64,000 nucleotides of DNA, from positions 186,001-250,000 of the forward strand of contig JAQWJJ010000016.1 of assembly GCA_029248405.1 (NCBI GenBank), in the 5' to 3' direction. Position numbers and translations under genes: made by a program. Of this stretch, positions 45,015 through 54,651 are shown one piece after another. Positions within the stretch are counted from its first letter, which is position 1, and each line of letters begins with the position of its first letter. Source of the stretch: Flavobacteriaceae bacterium. Its GTDB lineage: Bacteria > Bacteroidota > Bacteroidia > Flavobacteriales > Flavobacteriaceae. A model generated the notes under the pieces. That model saw only the letters and a program-made list of their open reading frames with translations. It was not told the DNA's origin and made no database searches.

Positions 45015-45022
45015 CAAAGGTA
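45015..45022 (-). promoter_or_regulatory. -7 element of the MMPL transporter promoter
   Basis: TACCTTTG on the minus strand, exact TAnnTTTG, 21 nt before the ATG. No -33 TTG is obvious. Confidence 0.5.
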
Positions 45023-45140
45023 CTAAAATCCGAATCATCCCTTGGAGGTTAGTATTTGATAATTCGAAGGTTCTGAACATTTCTGAAAAACAAGGGGTAA
45101 GCCATTCAAGAAAGGCATTCGCGTCTCGCGGTCTTGTGCG

Positions 45141-45695
45141 CTATACTTTCATAATCTCTGCCTCTTTACGGGCAAAAACGGCGTCTATTTTCTGAACGTG
45201 CTCGTCGGTTAACTTTTGAACATCCGCTTCGAGGGTTTTTTTAAGATCATCGGATATGTCCAATTGCTTGAGGTCGTTATTGGCTGATTTTCGTTCGTTT
45301 CGGATGCCAATTTTGGCGTCTTCAGCCTCTGCTTTGGCTTGTTTGGCCAAATCACGCCTTCTTTCCTCAGTTAAAGGGGGCACATTAATGATGACGCTTT
45401 CTCCGTTATTCATGGGGTTGAACCCTAGATTTGCCACCATAATCCCTTTTTCAATTTCTTGAATTAGGCTTTTTTCAAAGGGCTGAATGGTGATGGTCAT
45501 GCCATCTAGCGTGTTGACATTAGCGACCTGATGCAGTGGTGTGGGGTTGCCGTAATATTCGACCATAACACCGCTCAGCATTGCCGGAGAAGCTTTTCCT
45601 GCGCGTATGGTGACAAATTTTTTATCTAAATGCATGAGGACTTTGCCCATGGATTCCTGTGCAGCGTCAATGATAAATTGAATTTCTTCTTCCAT
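45141..45695 (-). CDS. frr: Ribosome recycling factor
   Basis: Splits post-termination ribosomes with EF-G. 184 residues, standard length. Conserved segments: FVTIRAGKASPAMLSGVMVEYYGNPTPL and INVPPLTEERRRDLAKQAKAEAEDAKIGIRNERK. It follows pyrH by 32 nt, the common pyrH-frr order. Confidence 0.97.
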   Translation of the reverse strand: MEEEIQFIIDAAQESMGKVLMHLDKKFVTIRAGKASPAMLSGVMVEYYGNPTPLHQVANVNTLDGMTITIQPFEKSLIQEIEKGIMVANLGFNPMNNGESVIINVPPLTEERRRDLAKQAKAEAEDAKIGIRNERKSANNDLKQLDISDDLKKTLEADVQKLTDEHVQKIDAVFARKEAEIMKV

Positions 45696-45727
45696 AACGA
45701 TTCAATAATTTTCTAAAGTTCTGGTGC

Positions 45728-46435
45728 TTAAATGTTGACAGTTGTCCCAATGTTTTGGCCTGCAAGGACTTTTTGTAAATTCCCGGGGGTATTCATGTCA
45801 AAAACTACAATGGGGAGCTTGTTTTCTTGGCTTAAGGTAAATGCAGTCGTATCCATAACGTTTAGCCCTTTTTTAAGGACATCGGTAAATGTGATGTGGT
45901 CATATTTTGTCGCAGTCTTGTCTTTTTCAGGATCGCTTGTGTAAATCCCATCTACGCGAGTGCCCTTAAGGATGACATCAGCTTCAATTTCAATAGCGCG
46001 CAAAACCGCGGCAGAGTCTGTGGTGAAATAAGGATTTCCCGTCCCACCACCGAAGATGACAACACGACCTTTTTCTAAATGCCTCACGGCTTTTCGGCGG
46101 ATAAATGGTTCCGCAATTTCGTTCATTTTGATGGCGCTTTGCAGGCGTGTTTGGACCCCTTCATTTTCTAATGCACTTTGGAGGGCCAGTCCATTGATGA
46201 CTGTTGCCAACATGCCCATATAATCTCCCTGAACACGATCCATACCGCCACTCACACCTGATACACCACGAAATATATTGCCTCCGCCAATCACAAGGGC
46301 AATTTCGACGCCTGAATTTAAGGCTGTCTTGATGTCCTTGGCGTAGGTCTGAAGCCGGCTGGGATCAATGCCATATTGTTGATCGCCCATAAGGGCTTCT
46401 CCAGAGAGTTTGAGTAAGATGCGTTTGTAGCTCAT
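45728..46435 (-). CDS. pyrH: UMP kinase
   Basis: Phosphorylates UMP to UDP in pyrimidine synthesis. 235 residues of the amino-acid-kinase fold: [23 protein letters not shown], and [22 protein letters not shown]. It is the first gene of a pyrH-frr operon, with an exact -7 element at 46454-46461. Confidence 0.97.
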   Translation of the reverse strand: MSYKRILLKLSGEALMGDQQYGIDPSRLQTYAKDIKTALNSGVEIALVIGGGNIFRGVSGVSGGMDRVQGDYMGMLATVINGLALQSALENEGVQTRLQSAIKMNEIAEPFIRRKAVRHLEKGRVVIFGGGTGNPYFTTDSAAVLRAIEIEADVILKGTRVDGIYTSDPEKDKTATKYDHITFTDVLKKGLNVMDTTAFTLSQENKLPIVVFDMNTPGNLQKVLAGQNIGTTVNI

Positions 46436-46453
46436 ATTGGTAAATTACAATCA

Positions 46454-46461
46454 CAAAAGTA
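46454..46461 (-). promoter_or_regulatory. -7 element of pyrH-frr promoter
   Basis: TACTTTTG on the minus strand, exact TAnnTTTG, 18 nt before the pyrH ATG. Confidence 0.55.
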
Positions 46462-46519
46462 ACGAATTATCATCACTTTTTACAGGCCAATTATCGGTTA
46501 TCACGAGGTCTTAAACTGG

Positions 46520-46551
46520 CAAGCGCTCCATGATTTATCATGGAGCGCTTG
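46520..46551. repeat. Perfect 15-bp inverted repeat after the T9SS cluster
   Basis: CAAGCGCTCCATGAT and ATCATGGAGCGCTTG form a perfect stem with a 2-nt loop (13 bp with a 6-nt loop if relaxed). It lies 27 nt after the OmpA-family gene on the minus strand. There is no U-tract on either side, so it is not a canonical intrinsic terminator. It could stabilise the 3' end of the T9SS transcript. Confidence 0.75.
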
Positions 46552-46578
46552 AGCACAAATGAAGCAATAGCCGAATGA

Positions 46579-48465
46579 TTATTCTTTGACAATGATGAAT
46601 TCCGAACGTCTATTTTTCATATGGTCTTCTTCAGTACAATTGTCACCGCAGTCAACAATCGGTTGGTCTTCTCCAAAGCCTTTACCCGAGATGCGTGCCG
46701 CATCAATGCCTTGATCGATCACGTATTGGACAGTGGCTTGAGCACGACGATCAGATAAATCACGGTTATAGTCGGCCTCTCCCTGAGAATCGGAGTGACT
46801 TTCGACACTCACAACGATCTTGGGGTATTTTTTCATGATTTCAATTAAGCGATCTAGTTCAAAAGCGGCTTGAGGCTTGATGTCACTCTTGTTGTAGTCA
46901 AAAAGAATGGTCTCCAGCTCGATTTTATCATCGACAATGATCGCCTCAACTGGTTTTAAGCTGATGGTCCGCACCAGCGTTCCGTTTGGACTTGGAGCGA
47001 TGTCAATGGCCTCGGGCTCGAACCCAATTAAAGAGGCTTGTACCGATAGCTCAGTGTCACAGGCTCCTATGAGTTGGCCTTGACCTGACTCTGATGTTGT
47101 TTTGGTACTTAATCTTGAATCGGTACCGTCATAGAGACTCAATAAAGCACCGAATAGAGGCTCATCTGTATAGGCATTGACGACAGTCGTCTCGATGATG
47201 ACATCACATGGAGGGACTATTGGGGTGATTTGGTAAATATCGTCCATCCCTTTTCCACCGGATCGGTTTGAGGAGACATAACCAGACTCAGCAGCAGGAT
47301 CGTAAACAAAAGCGAAATCATCGGCTGAGCTATTGACCCCTTTTCCAAGGTTTTCTGGGGCATTATATCCTGCGCCATTTTGGGTTGCCTTGAAAACATC
47401 TAAACCTCCAAGGCCCATGTGCCCGTTGCTTGAGAAATAGAGGTTGCCTTGTGCATCTGTTGAGGGGAATAATTCTTTGCCTTCTGTGTTGATTCCATTG
47501 CCTAAATTTTGAGGTTGCCCAAAGCTACCATCAGCCTTTACAGTGACGCTGTAGAGGTCAGAGGCTCCTGATCCTCCAGGCATGTCACTGACAAAAAATA
47601 GTGTTCGGCCATCTGCGCTGAGGGCAGGGTGCCCAACAGAGTACTCAGAACTGTTGAAGGGGACTGAATAAACCCCTTTCCAACCACCATCGACGAGCTC
47701 TGAATAAAACAGATTGATTTGATTGATGCCGTCTTCTGATTTTTCGTATTTGCCGTTAAAGTAGTCGTTGCGATCAAAGTAAATTCTCTTACCATCCGCG
47801 CTTATAGCGACATTCCCTTCATGGTATTTAGTGTTGACATCACCTTCTAACAAAACAGCATTTTTCAGGGTGTTTCCAACCATTTGTGCTTTGTAAACAT
47901 CTAAAAAAGGTTGGTCATCCCAATGGTATTTTTTCCTAGTAGTATTTCTTGAACTCGTGAAGTAAAAATCTTTGCCGACCAATAAACCACCAAATTCTGA
48001 GTAGTCTGTATTTAAATCTTTAAGATTTGTGGCTTCAAATCCTGGAAAGGCCTCATTGATTTCTGGCACTCTATTGGGGGAGGCTAAAAATGCTTGAGCA
48101 CGAGAATCTTCAGGTTGGGCAGCGGCAAACTTCTCCATATTGTCGCTGTACTCGCTAAATTTGCCATTGGCCTTCAAAACCTGAGCATAACTGTAGTAAG
48201 TTTCTGGATTCACACGCCGGCCTTTGGCCACACGCTTAAAGTAAGTTTCTGCCTTTTTGAGGTCGTTGAGTTGGTAGTAGCTGTTGCCCAATTGTTCGAA
48301 CACATAACGGCTTCCTTTTCCCTTTTTTAAGAGCTTCAGATAGGCATCTGCAGCATCGCTATAAGCCATGCCTTGATAGAGATCATCGGCTTTTTTGGTG
48401 TCCTTATCTTGAGCCGATACCATCGCGATAGAGAAACATATAAATAGAGTAACGAGTTTTTTCAT
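46579..48465 (-). CDS. PorE-like OmpA-family protein of the type IX secretion system
   Basis: About 628 residues from ATG 48465 (MKKLVTLFICFSIAMVSAQ signal peptide); an in-frame ATG at 48489 would overlap the preceding stop. Domain order matches PorE: TPR region at about 25-125, PD40/beta-propeller repeats at about 150-400 (ALSADGRTLFFVSDMPGG, GYVSSNRSGGKGMDDIY), a carboxypeptidase-regulatory domain at about 410-500, and OmpA peptidoglycan-binding domain at about 515-628 (SHSDSQGEADYNRDLSDRRAQATVQYVI). It should anchor the secretion complex to peptidoglycan. It may be one of several paralogues. It follows the PorP gene by 23 nt. Confidence 0.88.
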   Translation of the reverse strand: MKKLVTLFICFSIAMVSAQDKDTKKADDLYQGMAYSDAADAYLKLLKKGKGSRYVFEQLGNSYYQLNDLKKAETYFKRVAKGRRVNPETYYSYAQVLKANGKFSEYSDNMEKFAAAQPEDSRAQAFLASPNRVPEINEAFPGFEATNLKDLNTDYSEFGGLLVGKDFYFTSSRNTTRKKYHWDDQPFLDVYKAQMVGNTLKNAVLLEGDVNTKYHEGNVAISADGKRIYFDRNDYFNGKYEKSEDGINQINLFYSELVDGGWKGVYSVPFNSSEYSVGHPALSADGRTLFFVSDMPGGSGASDLYSVTVKADGSFGQPQNLGNGINTEGKELFPSTDAQGNLYFSSNGHMGLGGLDVFKATQNGAGYNAPENLGKGVNSSADDFAFVYDPAAESGYVSSNRSGGKGMDDIYQITPIVPPCDVIIETTVVNAYTDEPLFGALLSLYDGTDSRLSTKTTSESGQGQLIGACDTELSVQASLIGFEPEAIDIAPSPNGTLVRTISLKPVEAIIVDDKIELETILFDYNKSDIKPQAAFELDRLIEIMKKYPKIVVSVESHSDSQGEADYNRDLSDRRAQATVQYVIDQGIDAARISGKGFGEDQPIVDCGDNCTEEDHMKNRRSEFIIVKE

Positions 48466-48488
48466 CTTATTCAAATTAATAATATGCA

Positions 48489-49391
48489 TTAGAAGTAACG
48501 TGGTGAACGAAGTGTTTTTGGATTCGATTTGAGATCAAAGGTGATCACAACTTCGTGCGATGCTGGCGCAATAGCACTGAGTTCGCTCACAATATGGTCA
48601 TAAGCATAGCCAATCCTTAGGTAAGGGGCGACCTGAAAGCCAATCAAACCGCTGAACGAGTCTTCAGTGCGGTAAGAAGTCCCCACTTCAAATTTTTCAA
48701 AAAATAGGGCATTCAAGTTAAGATCCATAGACAGTGGTGCACCAAAAGCAGATTTAAGCATGGTGGAGGGTTTTAGTTTCACGTCGTCAGAGACTTGAAA
48801 CACATATCCAGCCGTGACGAAATAATGACTTACTTCGCTACCATATTGCATGCCATTTTCATCGAGATGCACACTTTTTAGCATGTTGGGTACAGACACG
48901 CCAAAGTAGTAATTGTCACCATAGAGAAATGCTCCCGCCCCTACATTTGGCGTGGCACTACTGATATCCTGCGAAAAGAAAGGGTCATTCAGGTCTTGGA
49001 GGTCCAATGTTGCTAGACCAATATCGTGAAAAGTTCCCCCAGCCTTGATGCCAAGCGCTAAATTCGTGCTTTCACCCAACTGAAGGGTATAGGAGAAATC
49101 CACAAAGACGTTGGTTTCGTTCACTGGCCCCAGCTCATCTTTTACCGCCGAGATCCCTAAACCTACTTTATCTCCTACGGGCGAATGGCCAGAAAGGGTA
49201 AAAGTAGTGGGTGCGCCGTCTAAACCCGACCATTGCTTGCGGTATAAGGTGGTCACCGAAAGGTTTTCTTTGAGTCCAGCATAGGCTGGATTCACCACGT
49301 TCATGTTGTACATGTATTGCGTGTACTGTGGGTCTTGCTGTGCCGAAGCTGTCATGCTGACCAGAAGTATTACAATTGCTAATTTTTTCAT
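48489..49391 (-). CDS. Type IX secretion system membrane protein PorP/SprF family
   Basis: 300 residues with signal peptide MKKLAIVILLVSMTASAQ. The family hallmark PQYTQYMYNMNVVNPAYAGLKENLSVTTLYRKQWSGLDGAPTT is intact, followed by an outer-membrane beta-barrel. Such proteins attach type B sorting-domain cargo to the cell surface. The gene immediately follows a type B cargo gene (45-nt gap), the usual pairing of SprF with SprB-like proteins. Confidence 0.93.
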   Translation of the reverse strand: MKKLAIVILLVSMTASAQQDPQYTQYMYNMNVVNPAYAGLKENLSVTTLYRKQWSGLDGAPTTFTLSGHSPVGDKVGLGISAVKDELGPVNETNVFVDFSYTLQLGESTNLALGIKAGGTFHDIGLATLDLQDLNDPFFSQDISSATPNVGAGAFLYGDNYYFGVSVPNMLKSVHLDENGMQYGSEVSHYFVTAGYVFQVSDDVKLKPSTMLKSAFGAPLSMDLNLNALFFEKFEVGTSYRTEDSFSGLIGFQVAPYLRIGYAYDHIVSELSAIAPASHEVVITFDLKSNPKTLRSPRYF

Positions 49392-49436
49392 TATGCTAGG
49401 TTGTTATTTCTGTTTTGATATAATTTTTGTTCCTGA

Positions 49437-52400
49437 TTAGCGGTTGAGGTAAACCCACCCGGTGAGTAATTCTCCGTATAGACTATCAGGGTTGGCAAAC
49501 TTAATGACATAGTAGTAGGTTCCTGTAACCAAATCGTTGCCATCGGTATCGACACCACAAAACTCATTGACGTAATCATTTTGGGTGAACACCAGCATGC
49601 CATATCTATTGTAAACATCTATGCTCAAGCTACCGGCACGATCTACTACATATTCTAGATCGAAGCAATCGTTGAGACCATCGTTATTTGGCGAGATGCC
49701 TTGTGGTATCACACACTGATCTAAATCATACAAACTGACCACAACACTGTCGCTGTTGGAGCAATTTCCCGCAGTAAGGGTAACCGTATAGATTTGATCA
49801 CCAATCGTCTCGCCTGAGAGCGTGACATCAATGGTGCTTGAAGTCTCACCAAGAAGAATATCACCATTCAAGAACCATTGGAAGGTGCCAACACCAGCTG
49901 TTGATGCGGCGGTAATGGTTTGAACTTCATCAGGACAAGTCTTAAAGTCGGCATCAAGCATTAAGTCCAATTCTGGACCAACGCCGATTGAAACCTCTGC
50001 AGCACAGCCTCCGACACTAACCACCACGGTATAGGTGCCTTGGGCACTAGGGACAAGAGTCGCAGCAGTTTCCCCAGTCAAAACCTCTCCATTTAATGCC
50101 CACTCGAATGTGACATCTTCGACATCATAATTAGTTGGTGTGGCATTTAACAAGGTGTCTGGACCTAAACAAGTATCTGAACCTAAATCGACAGAAGGTT
50201 CTGTGAACCGGACTGCGTTGAAGCCAACCGTTGTCGCATCACATGGTTCCAAAGCCACCGTAACGGCATAGATACCGGGTGCTTCTGGGGCATACATCGC
50301 ATCAGTACTGACAATATTACTTTGCGCATCCACCCATTCATAACTCACAAAATTCAAATCAATATTTGGATTCTGTGGCGTCGCATCAAGCATTGGGAAA
50401 GGCTCACCCGAACAAACACTCACTACAGATGGGATGTCAATATCAAAGGCAACCGCCGGATTGACCACCAAGCTAAAGTCGACTGTGCTGAAACATGTCG
50501 GCTCAGCCACCCGTTCGACCCTTACATATACTTGCTCTGGGTTCGACGTATTGGTATACGCTGTTGGATTGGCGATAGCATTAAGATTGACCTCTGCTTC
50601 TAGTTGACTCAAGTGATAGGTGATGCCAAACTGCACAGGATCTTGACCGTCTAGAACTTCTGGAATCACTGAAGTCAAATCAAATTGACCTTGTCCTGTG
50701 CCAGAAGTATCGCAAGTGCCCAGATTTCCTGGCGTCACTAATTGTGGTTCTCCGTTGAGGTACGACAAGCTGATGTCATCAATCGCTAAGTCATTTCCAC
50801 AACCACCAGCAGCATTATTGATCAACACCAATTGTATCGCAGTATTCGTCCCTGTGTTGAAGTTGATAAAGAACTCTTGCCAATCAGGATCAGGGCCGTT
50901 GGCCAGGTCACCAGTAACGGTCTCTTCAATAATATTGCCCGAAAGATCTTCGATACGGAACCGGACATTAGACGGCACGCTATTTCCTTGACAAATAAAC
51001 GTATCTGTATCATAAAGGGTCGTGATCCAGGCACTAAAGGTGTAATCGATATTTTGATTCAAGTTGATGGTTCTTCTGTAGAATTCTCCAACAGGAATAT
51101 CTGCATTAACAATAAACATTCGGCCATCTGTATCACCCTCAGTGTGGTCGGACATGCCAGCATGCCACCCGCCATTAAAACCATTTGAGGAATTTGAAAT
51201 AGAATATTCACCATCTTCCATCTGGCCACCACTATAACAAGTGTAGGTGGTTGTAGCTCCATTGAGGTCACAAAATTGTCCTGCTCCAGTACCAAAGGTC
51301 TCACTAAAATCGATATCGGCACATGTGGCCTCAATCGTACAGGGACTCGTCAAGAATATCACTGTTACCGTTTCGACCACAACACAGCCATCTCCTGTGA
51401 TTTCAACAGTGTAATCTCCAGAAGTGGTCACGTTAATGGTTTGGGTATCTTCCCCAGTATTCCAAGCAAACGTGGCGTTGGCGGGAGAAATACCCTCTAA
51501 TGTGACTGTAAGTGCTACTGAAGACACATCACAAACGACTTGGTCATCACCCAAATCAGCGGTGAAACCTGCGTTGGTAGATGGCGTCACAACCACATCG
51601 TCAGTAATGATTGCTGTTGTGCCTCCTGGTGTTTCATAAATGGAAACAGCCGTATAGGTTGTTTCCACTGTGGGGCATACGGTTATGGCCAAGTCCGTGC
51701 CGATGACTGCTCCTGTTGCATCTTGCCACTCAAAAGAAAAACTCGTGCTTGGCGCACCATTTGGCACAAATCGCCAAGTTTCGTTACTGGCTTCCCAGAA
51801 GCCCGTGTTGCGTGTAAGTGGCACACTGAATTCTCCTAAGTTATTGCCCATGAGCCCGACAGCAGCAAGGCCATCATTCCAGTCGATACATGCGGGTTTG
51901 TCAACAAGGTTGACATCAATGACGTTAAGTGACTCGTATAAAAGGATTTGTTGTGTGGTGAAAAAACCGGCACAGGATCCTCCAAAGTGTGGCATCTCAT
52001 TGATGTTCATCACAAAAATCCTGTAGGGCGCTTCACCTGTCACGAAATAATTCATGCGTGCTGGATCTGGATTGACCGATGGATCCAAATCATGGAAGGC
52101 TCCATAAATAGTATTCAATGGAAAGTTTGGTTCGCTATTTGGAATCAGATCAGTGGGGTCCATAGACCATCCATTATACTGACCAGCCAAAGACAAATCA
52201 AAAGTGATTTGGCCATTGGCACCAACCAATAGTTGACTGTATGTATTGCCAAAATATTCAAAATCAAATTCTATGTTGATCGCCGAACTCCATTGGTCAT
52301 CAATGAGCAAGTTGGTGGGTGTCCCTCCTGTAAGTTCTGGAATATCACAAAGCGGTCCTTGGATTTGATAGGAGGTTGTGCCACGTCCTGGGATGGACAG

Positions 52401-53183
52401 CAACTCTGCCTCGAGATCCACACACGGCCCAGCGCATTCGGTCGAGACGTCATCGCCAGCAAAAAGCAAGTCGCAAGTCCCCTCTGCGATGCAGAAATAA
52501 GTCAAGTCAGGGCTGATCAAGACACAATTCTGATCAAAATCATTTTCAATGGTCAAGACTATATTAGTCAGTGTTGCATAGGGGCCAAAAGAATAAGTCC
52601 CTACGGCGCTTACCGTTTGTGCTGGGCTGCCGACATTGTCTGTGACGCTGTAAGAGACTCCTGTGCCCATATCTGTAAAGTTGGCACTTACAAAGAACTG
52701 ATTATTGGGCTCACAATCTCCTACTGTCGAAAATTCAACCGTCGGGTTGGTACAAGTACTGCAACGCACATCAAAATCCCATGGCGTAAAGCCACTGCTT
52801 TGGCAACTGATGCTTCCATCTGATTGTATGATCACGGTGATGGTATCTCCAGAGGAGGTGTAGGTCAGGCCGGAAAGATTTCCTGCATTACCATAAGGGG
52901 TTGCTGCGTTGAGATCTGTCACTCCATCAGAATCCAAAATAATGACTTCGTCAAAGTTGTTTTCTACCTGTCCTGCATTAAAAAAGACAATGAGTGGTAA
53001 TCCAGTATCGCTTTGGAAACTGAATTGTGTGTTGTCATTGCTCCCGTAGCAATATGTGGTGTTAACGGGTCCATTGGCACAGACAACTGTGGTTTGTGCG
53101 CTCACCGAAAAACCTAAAAAGGCCGTGAACAATAAAATAATCAAAGGGAATTTCTTCCAAGGAAGATTAATGGTTGTATTCAT
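49437..53183 (-). CDS. Large secreted protein with T9SS type B (gliding motility-associated) C-terminal domain
   Basis: 1248 residues. Signal peptide within MNTTINLPWKKFPLIILLFTAFLGFSVSAQ. A CUB-like module at about 30-140 (CYGSNDNTQFSFQSDTG, NNFDEVIILDSDG), several Cys-containing immunoglobulin/PKD-like segments to about 1140, and a type B CTD at the end (PQGISPNNDGLNDCFDLEY, IDVYNRYGMLVF, TGTYYYVIKF). No catalytic motif was recognised; an adhesin or matrix role is inferred. It is likely exported by T9SS and held by the PorP protein encoded next. A 251-nt gap without recognised genes separates it from hflX. Confidence 0.88.
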   Translation of the reverse strand: MNTTINLPWKKFPLIILLFTAFLGFSVSAQTTVVCANGPVNTTYCYGSNDNTQFSFQSDTGLPLIVFFNAGQVENNFDEVIILDSDGVTDLNAATPYGNAGNLSGLTYTSSGDTITVIIQSDGSISCQSSGFTPWDFDVRCSTCTNPTVEFSTVGDCEPNNQFFVSANFTDMGTGVSYSVTDNVGSPAQTVSAVGTYSFGPYATLTNIVLTIENDFDQNCVLISPDLTYFCIAEGTCDLLFAGDDVSTECAGPCVDLEAELLSIPGRGTTSYQIQGPLCDIPELTGGTPTNLLIDDQWSSAINIEFDFEYFGNTYSQLLVGANGQITFDLSLAGQYNGWSMDPTDLIPNSEPNFPLNTIYGAFHDLDPSVNPDPARMNYFVTGEAPYRIFVMNINEMPHFGGSCAGFFTTQQILLYESLNVIDVNLVDKPACIDWNDGLAAVGLMGNNLGEFSVPLTRNTGFWEASNETWRFVPNGAPSTSFSFEWQDATGAVIGTDLAITVCPTVETTYTAVSIYETPGGTTAIITDDVVVTPSTNAGFTADLGDDQVVCDVSSVALTVTLEGISPANATFAWNTGEDTQTINVTTSGDYTVEITGDGCVVVETVTVIFLTSPCTIEATCADIDFSETFGTGAGQFCDLNGATTTYTCYSGGQMEDGEYSISNSSNGFNGGWHAGMSDHTEGDTDGRMFIVNADIPVGEFYRRTINLNQNIDYTFSAWITTLYDTDTFICQGNSVPSNVRFRIEDLSGNIIEETVTGDLANGPDPDWQEFFINFNTGTNTAIQLVLINNAAGGCGNDLAIDDISLSYLNGEPQLVTPGNLGTCDTSGTGQGQFDLTSVIPEVLDGQDPVQFGITYHLSQLEAEVNLNAIANPTAYTNTSNPEQVYVRVERVAEPTCFSTVDFSLVVNPAVAFDIDIPSVVSVCSGEPFPMLDATPQNPNIDLNFVSYEWVDAQSNIVSTDAMYAPEAPGIYAVTVALEPCDATTVGFNAVRFTEPSVDLGSDTCLGPDTLLNATPTNYDVEDVTFEWALNGEVLTGETAATLVPSAQGTYTVVVSVGGCAAEVSIGVGPELDLMLDADFKTCPDEVQTITAASTAGVGTFQWFLNGDILLGETSSTIDVTLSGETIGDQIYTVTLTAGNCSNSDSVVVSLYDLDQCVIPQGISPNNDGLNDCFDLEYVVDRAGSLSIDVYNRYGMLVFTQNDYVNEFCGVDTDGNDLVTGTYYYVIKFANPDSLYGELLTGWVYLNR

Positions 53184-53434
53184 TGTAAAAATGATTGGAG
53201 GTTATCTTTAACTAAAGTAATTAATTTCTATAAAAAACGACGTGGTTTTCAGTTTTTTAGACCAAAGGCGGAATTAATTCTATATATACCGTACAAAATG
53301 ATGCCAGAGGGCCATGATTTGTCCAAAATTGAAAGTTTGGGGATCTTTTGACTGGGGTGAGGCCTTGAGGATTTTGAAAAGATCTGATACAAAGAAGGGG
53401 CAGTTTTGTACCTTTGTGGCTCTATTAATGACCT
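53184..53434. other. Divergent intergenic region between the T9SS cluster and hflX
   Basis: 251 nt, AT-rich, no ORF or known RNA recognised. The hflX promoter lies at its right end. No TAnnTTTG element was found on the minus strand for the T9SS cluster, which may use another sigma factor or a degenerate promoter. Confidence 0.5.
53409..53416 (+). promoter_or_regulatory. -7 element of hflX promoter
   Basis: TACCTTTG, exact TAnnTTTG, 18 nt before the hflX ATG at 53435. No -33 TTG at normal spacing. Confidence 0.55.
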
Positions 53435-54643
53435 ATGCTAGAAAGACAAAACACCGAGTATGAGAAAGTTGTTCTCATTGGTGTAGTGACAAGACTCCAA
53501 GACGAAGAAAAAGCTGCGGAGTACCTCGACGAACTTGAGTTTTTGGCTTATACAGCTGGAGGTAGTGTTGTCAAACGCTTTACACAAAAGTTGGATGTGC
53601 CACATCCCAAAACCTTCATAGGCACTGGCAAACTGCAAGATGTGCTTGAGTTTGTCGCAAATGAAGACATCGGTACGGCGATTTTTGATGATGAACTCAG
53701 CCCTGCGCAACAAAAAAATATAGAGAAAATACTCAATTGTAAGGTGATTGATCGGACCAATTTGATTCTGGATATTTTTGCCCAACGCGCTACGACCTCT
53801 TATGCGCGCACCCAGGTCGAATTGGCTCAATATGAATATTTATTGCCGCGATTGTCTGGAATGTGGACACACCTCGAACGCCAGCGTGGTGGTATTGGTA
53901 TGCGTGGGCCAGGTGAAACCGAAATAGAGACTGACCGCCGAATTGTTCGAGACAGAATTGCGCTTTTGAAAAAAAAGATCAAAACCATCGACAGACAGAT
54001 GAGTGTTCAAAGAGGCAATAGGGGTGCTTTGGTGCGTGTTGCTTTAGTGGGTTATACCAACGTAGGAAAATCTACATTGATGAATGTGATCAGTAAGAGT
54101 GATGTTTTTGCCGAGAACAAGCTTTTTGCAACCCTTGACACTACGGTTCGTAAAGTGGTGATCGGGAATTTGCCATTTTTATTGAGTGATACGGTTGGGT
54201 TCATTCGTAAGTTGCCCACCCAATTAGTAGAGTCCTTCAAAAGCACCCTAGATGAGGTGCGCGAAGCGGACTTGCTGTTGCATGTCGTCGACATCTCTCA
54301 TGCTTCCTTCGAAGACCACATTGCATCAGTAGAGCAAATATTAGATGAGATTGGTGGTAAAGGCAAGCCTGTTTTGATGATTTTTAATAAAATTGATGCG
54401 TACACCACAGAAGAAATCGCTCCCGACGATCTGATCACCAAAAAAACAGAACAGCATTATACTTTAGAAGACTGGAAACGAACATGGATGTCCCGCACTA
54501 ATGGCGACGCGGTATTTATTTCTGCGATTGAAAAAGACAATATAGATGTCTTTAGAAAGGTGGTTTATGACGTGGTCCGTAAGATCCATGTGACGCGCTT
54601 TCCGTATAACCACTTCCTTTATCCTGAAGAATTTCAAGAATAA
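53435..54643 (+). CDS. hflX: GTPase HflX (ribosome-splitting stress GTPase)
   Basis: Binds 50S subunits and rescues stalled ribosomes. 402 residues. The N-terminal HflX domain includes PHPKTFIGTGKLQDV and FDDELSPAQQKNIEK; the linker helix has GGIGMRGPGETEIETDRR; the G domain has G1 GYTNVGKST, G3 DTVGFIRKLP and G4 NKID. It is convergent with the suf operon, with an 8-nt gap to the DUF3078 stop. Confidence 0.96.
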   Translation: MLERQNTEYEKVVLIGVVTRLQDEEKAAEYLDELEFLAYTAGGSVVKRFTQKLDVPHPKTFIGTGKLQDVLEFVANEDIGTAIFDDELSPAQQKNIEKILNCKVIDRTNLILDIFAQRATTSYARTQVELAQYEYLLPRLSGMWTHLERQRGGIGMRGPGETEIETDRRIVRDRIALLKKKIKTIDRQMSVQRGNRGALVRVALVGYTNVGKSTLMNVISKSDVFAENKLFATLDTTVRKVVIGNLPFLLSDTVGFIRKLPTQLVESFKSTLDEVREADLLLHVVDISHASFEDHIASVEQILDEIGGKGKPVLMIFNKIDAYTTEEIAPDDLITKKTEQHYTLEDWKRTWMSRTNGDAVFISAIEKDNIDVFRKVVYDVVRKIHVTRFPYNHFLYPEEFQE

Positions 54644-54651
54644 AAAGACGC

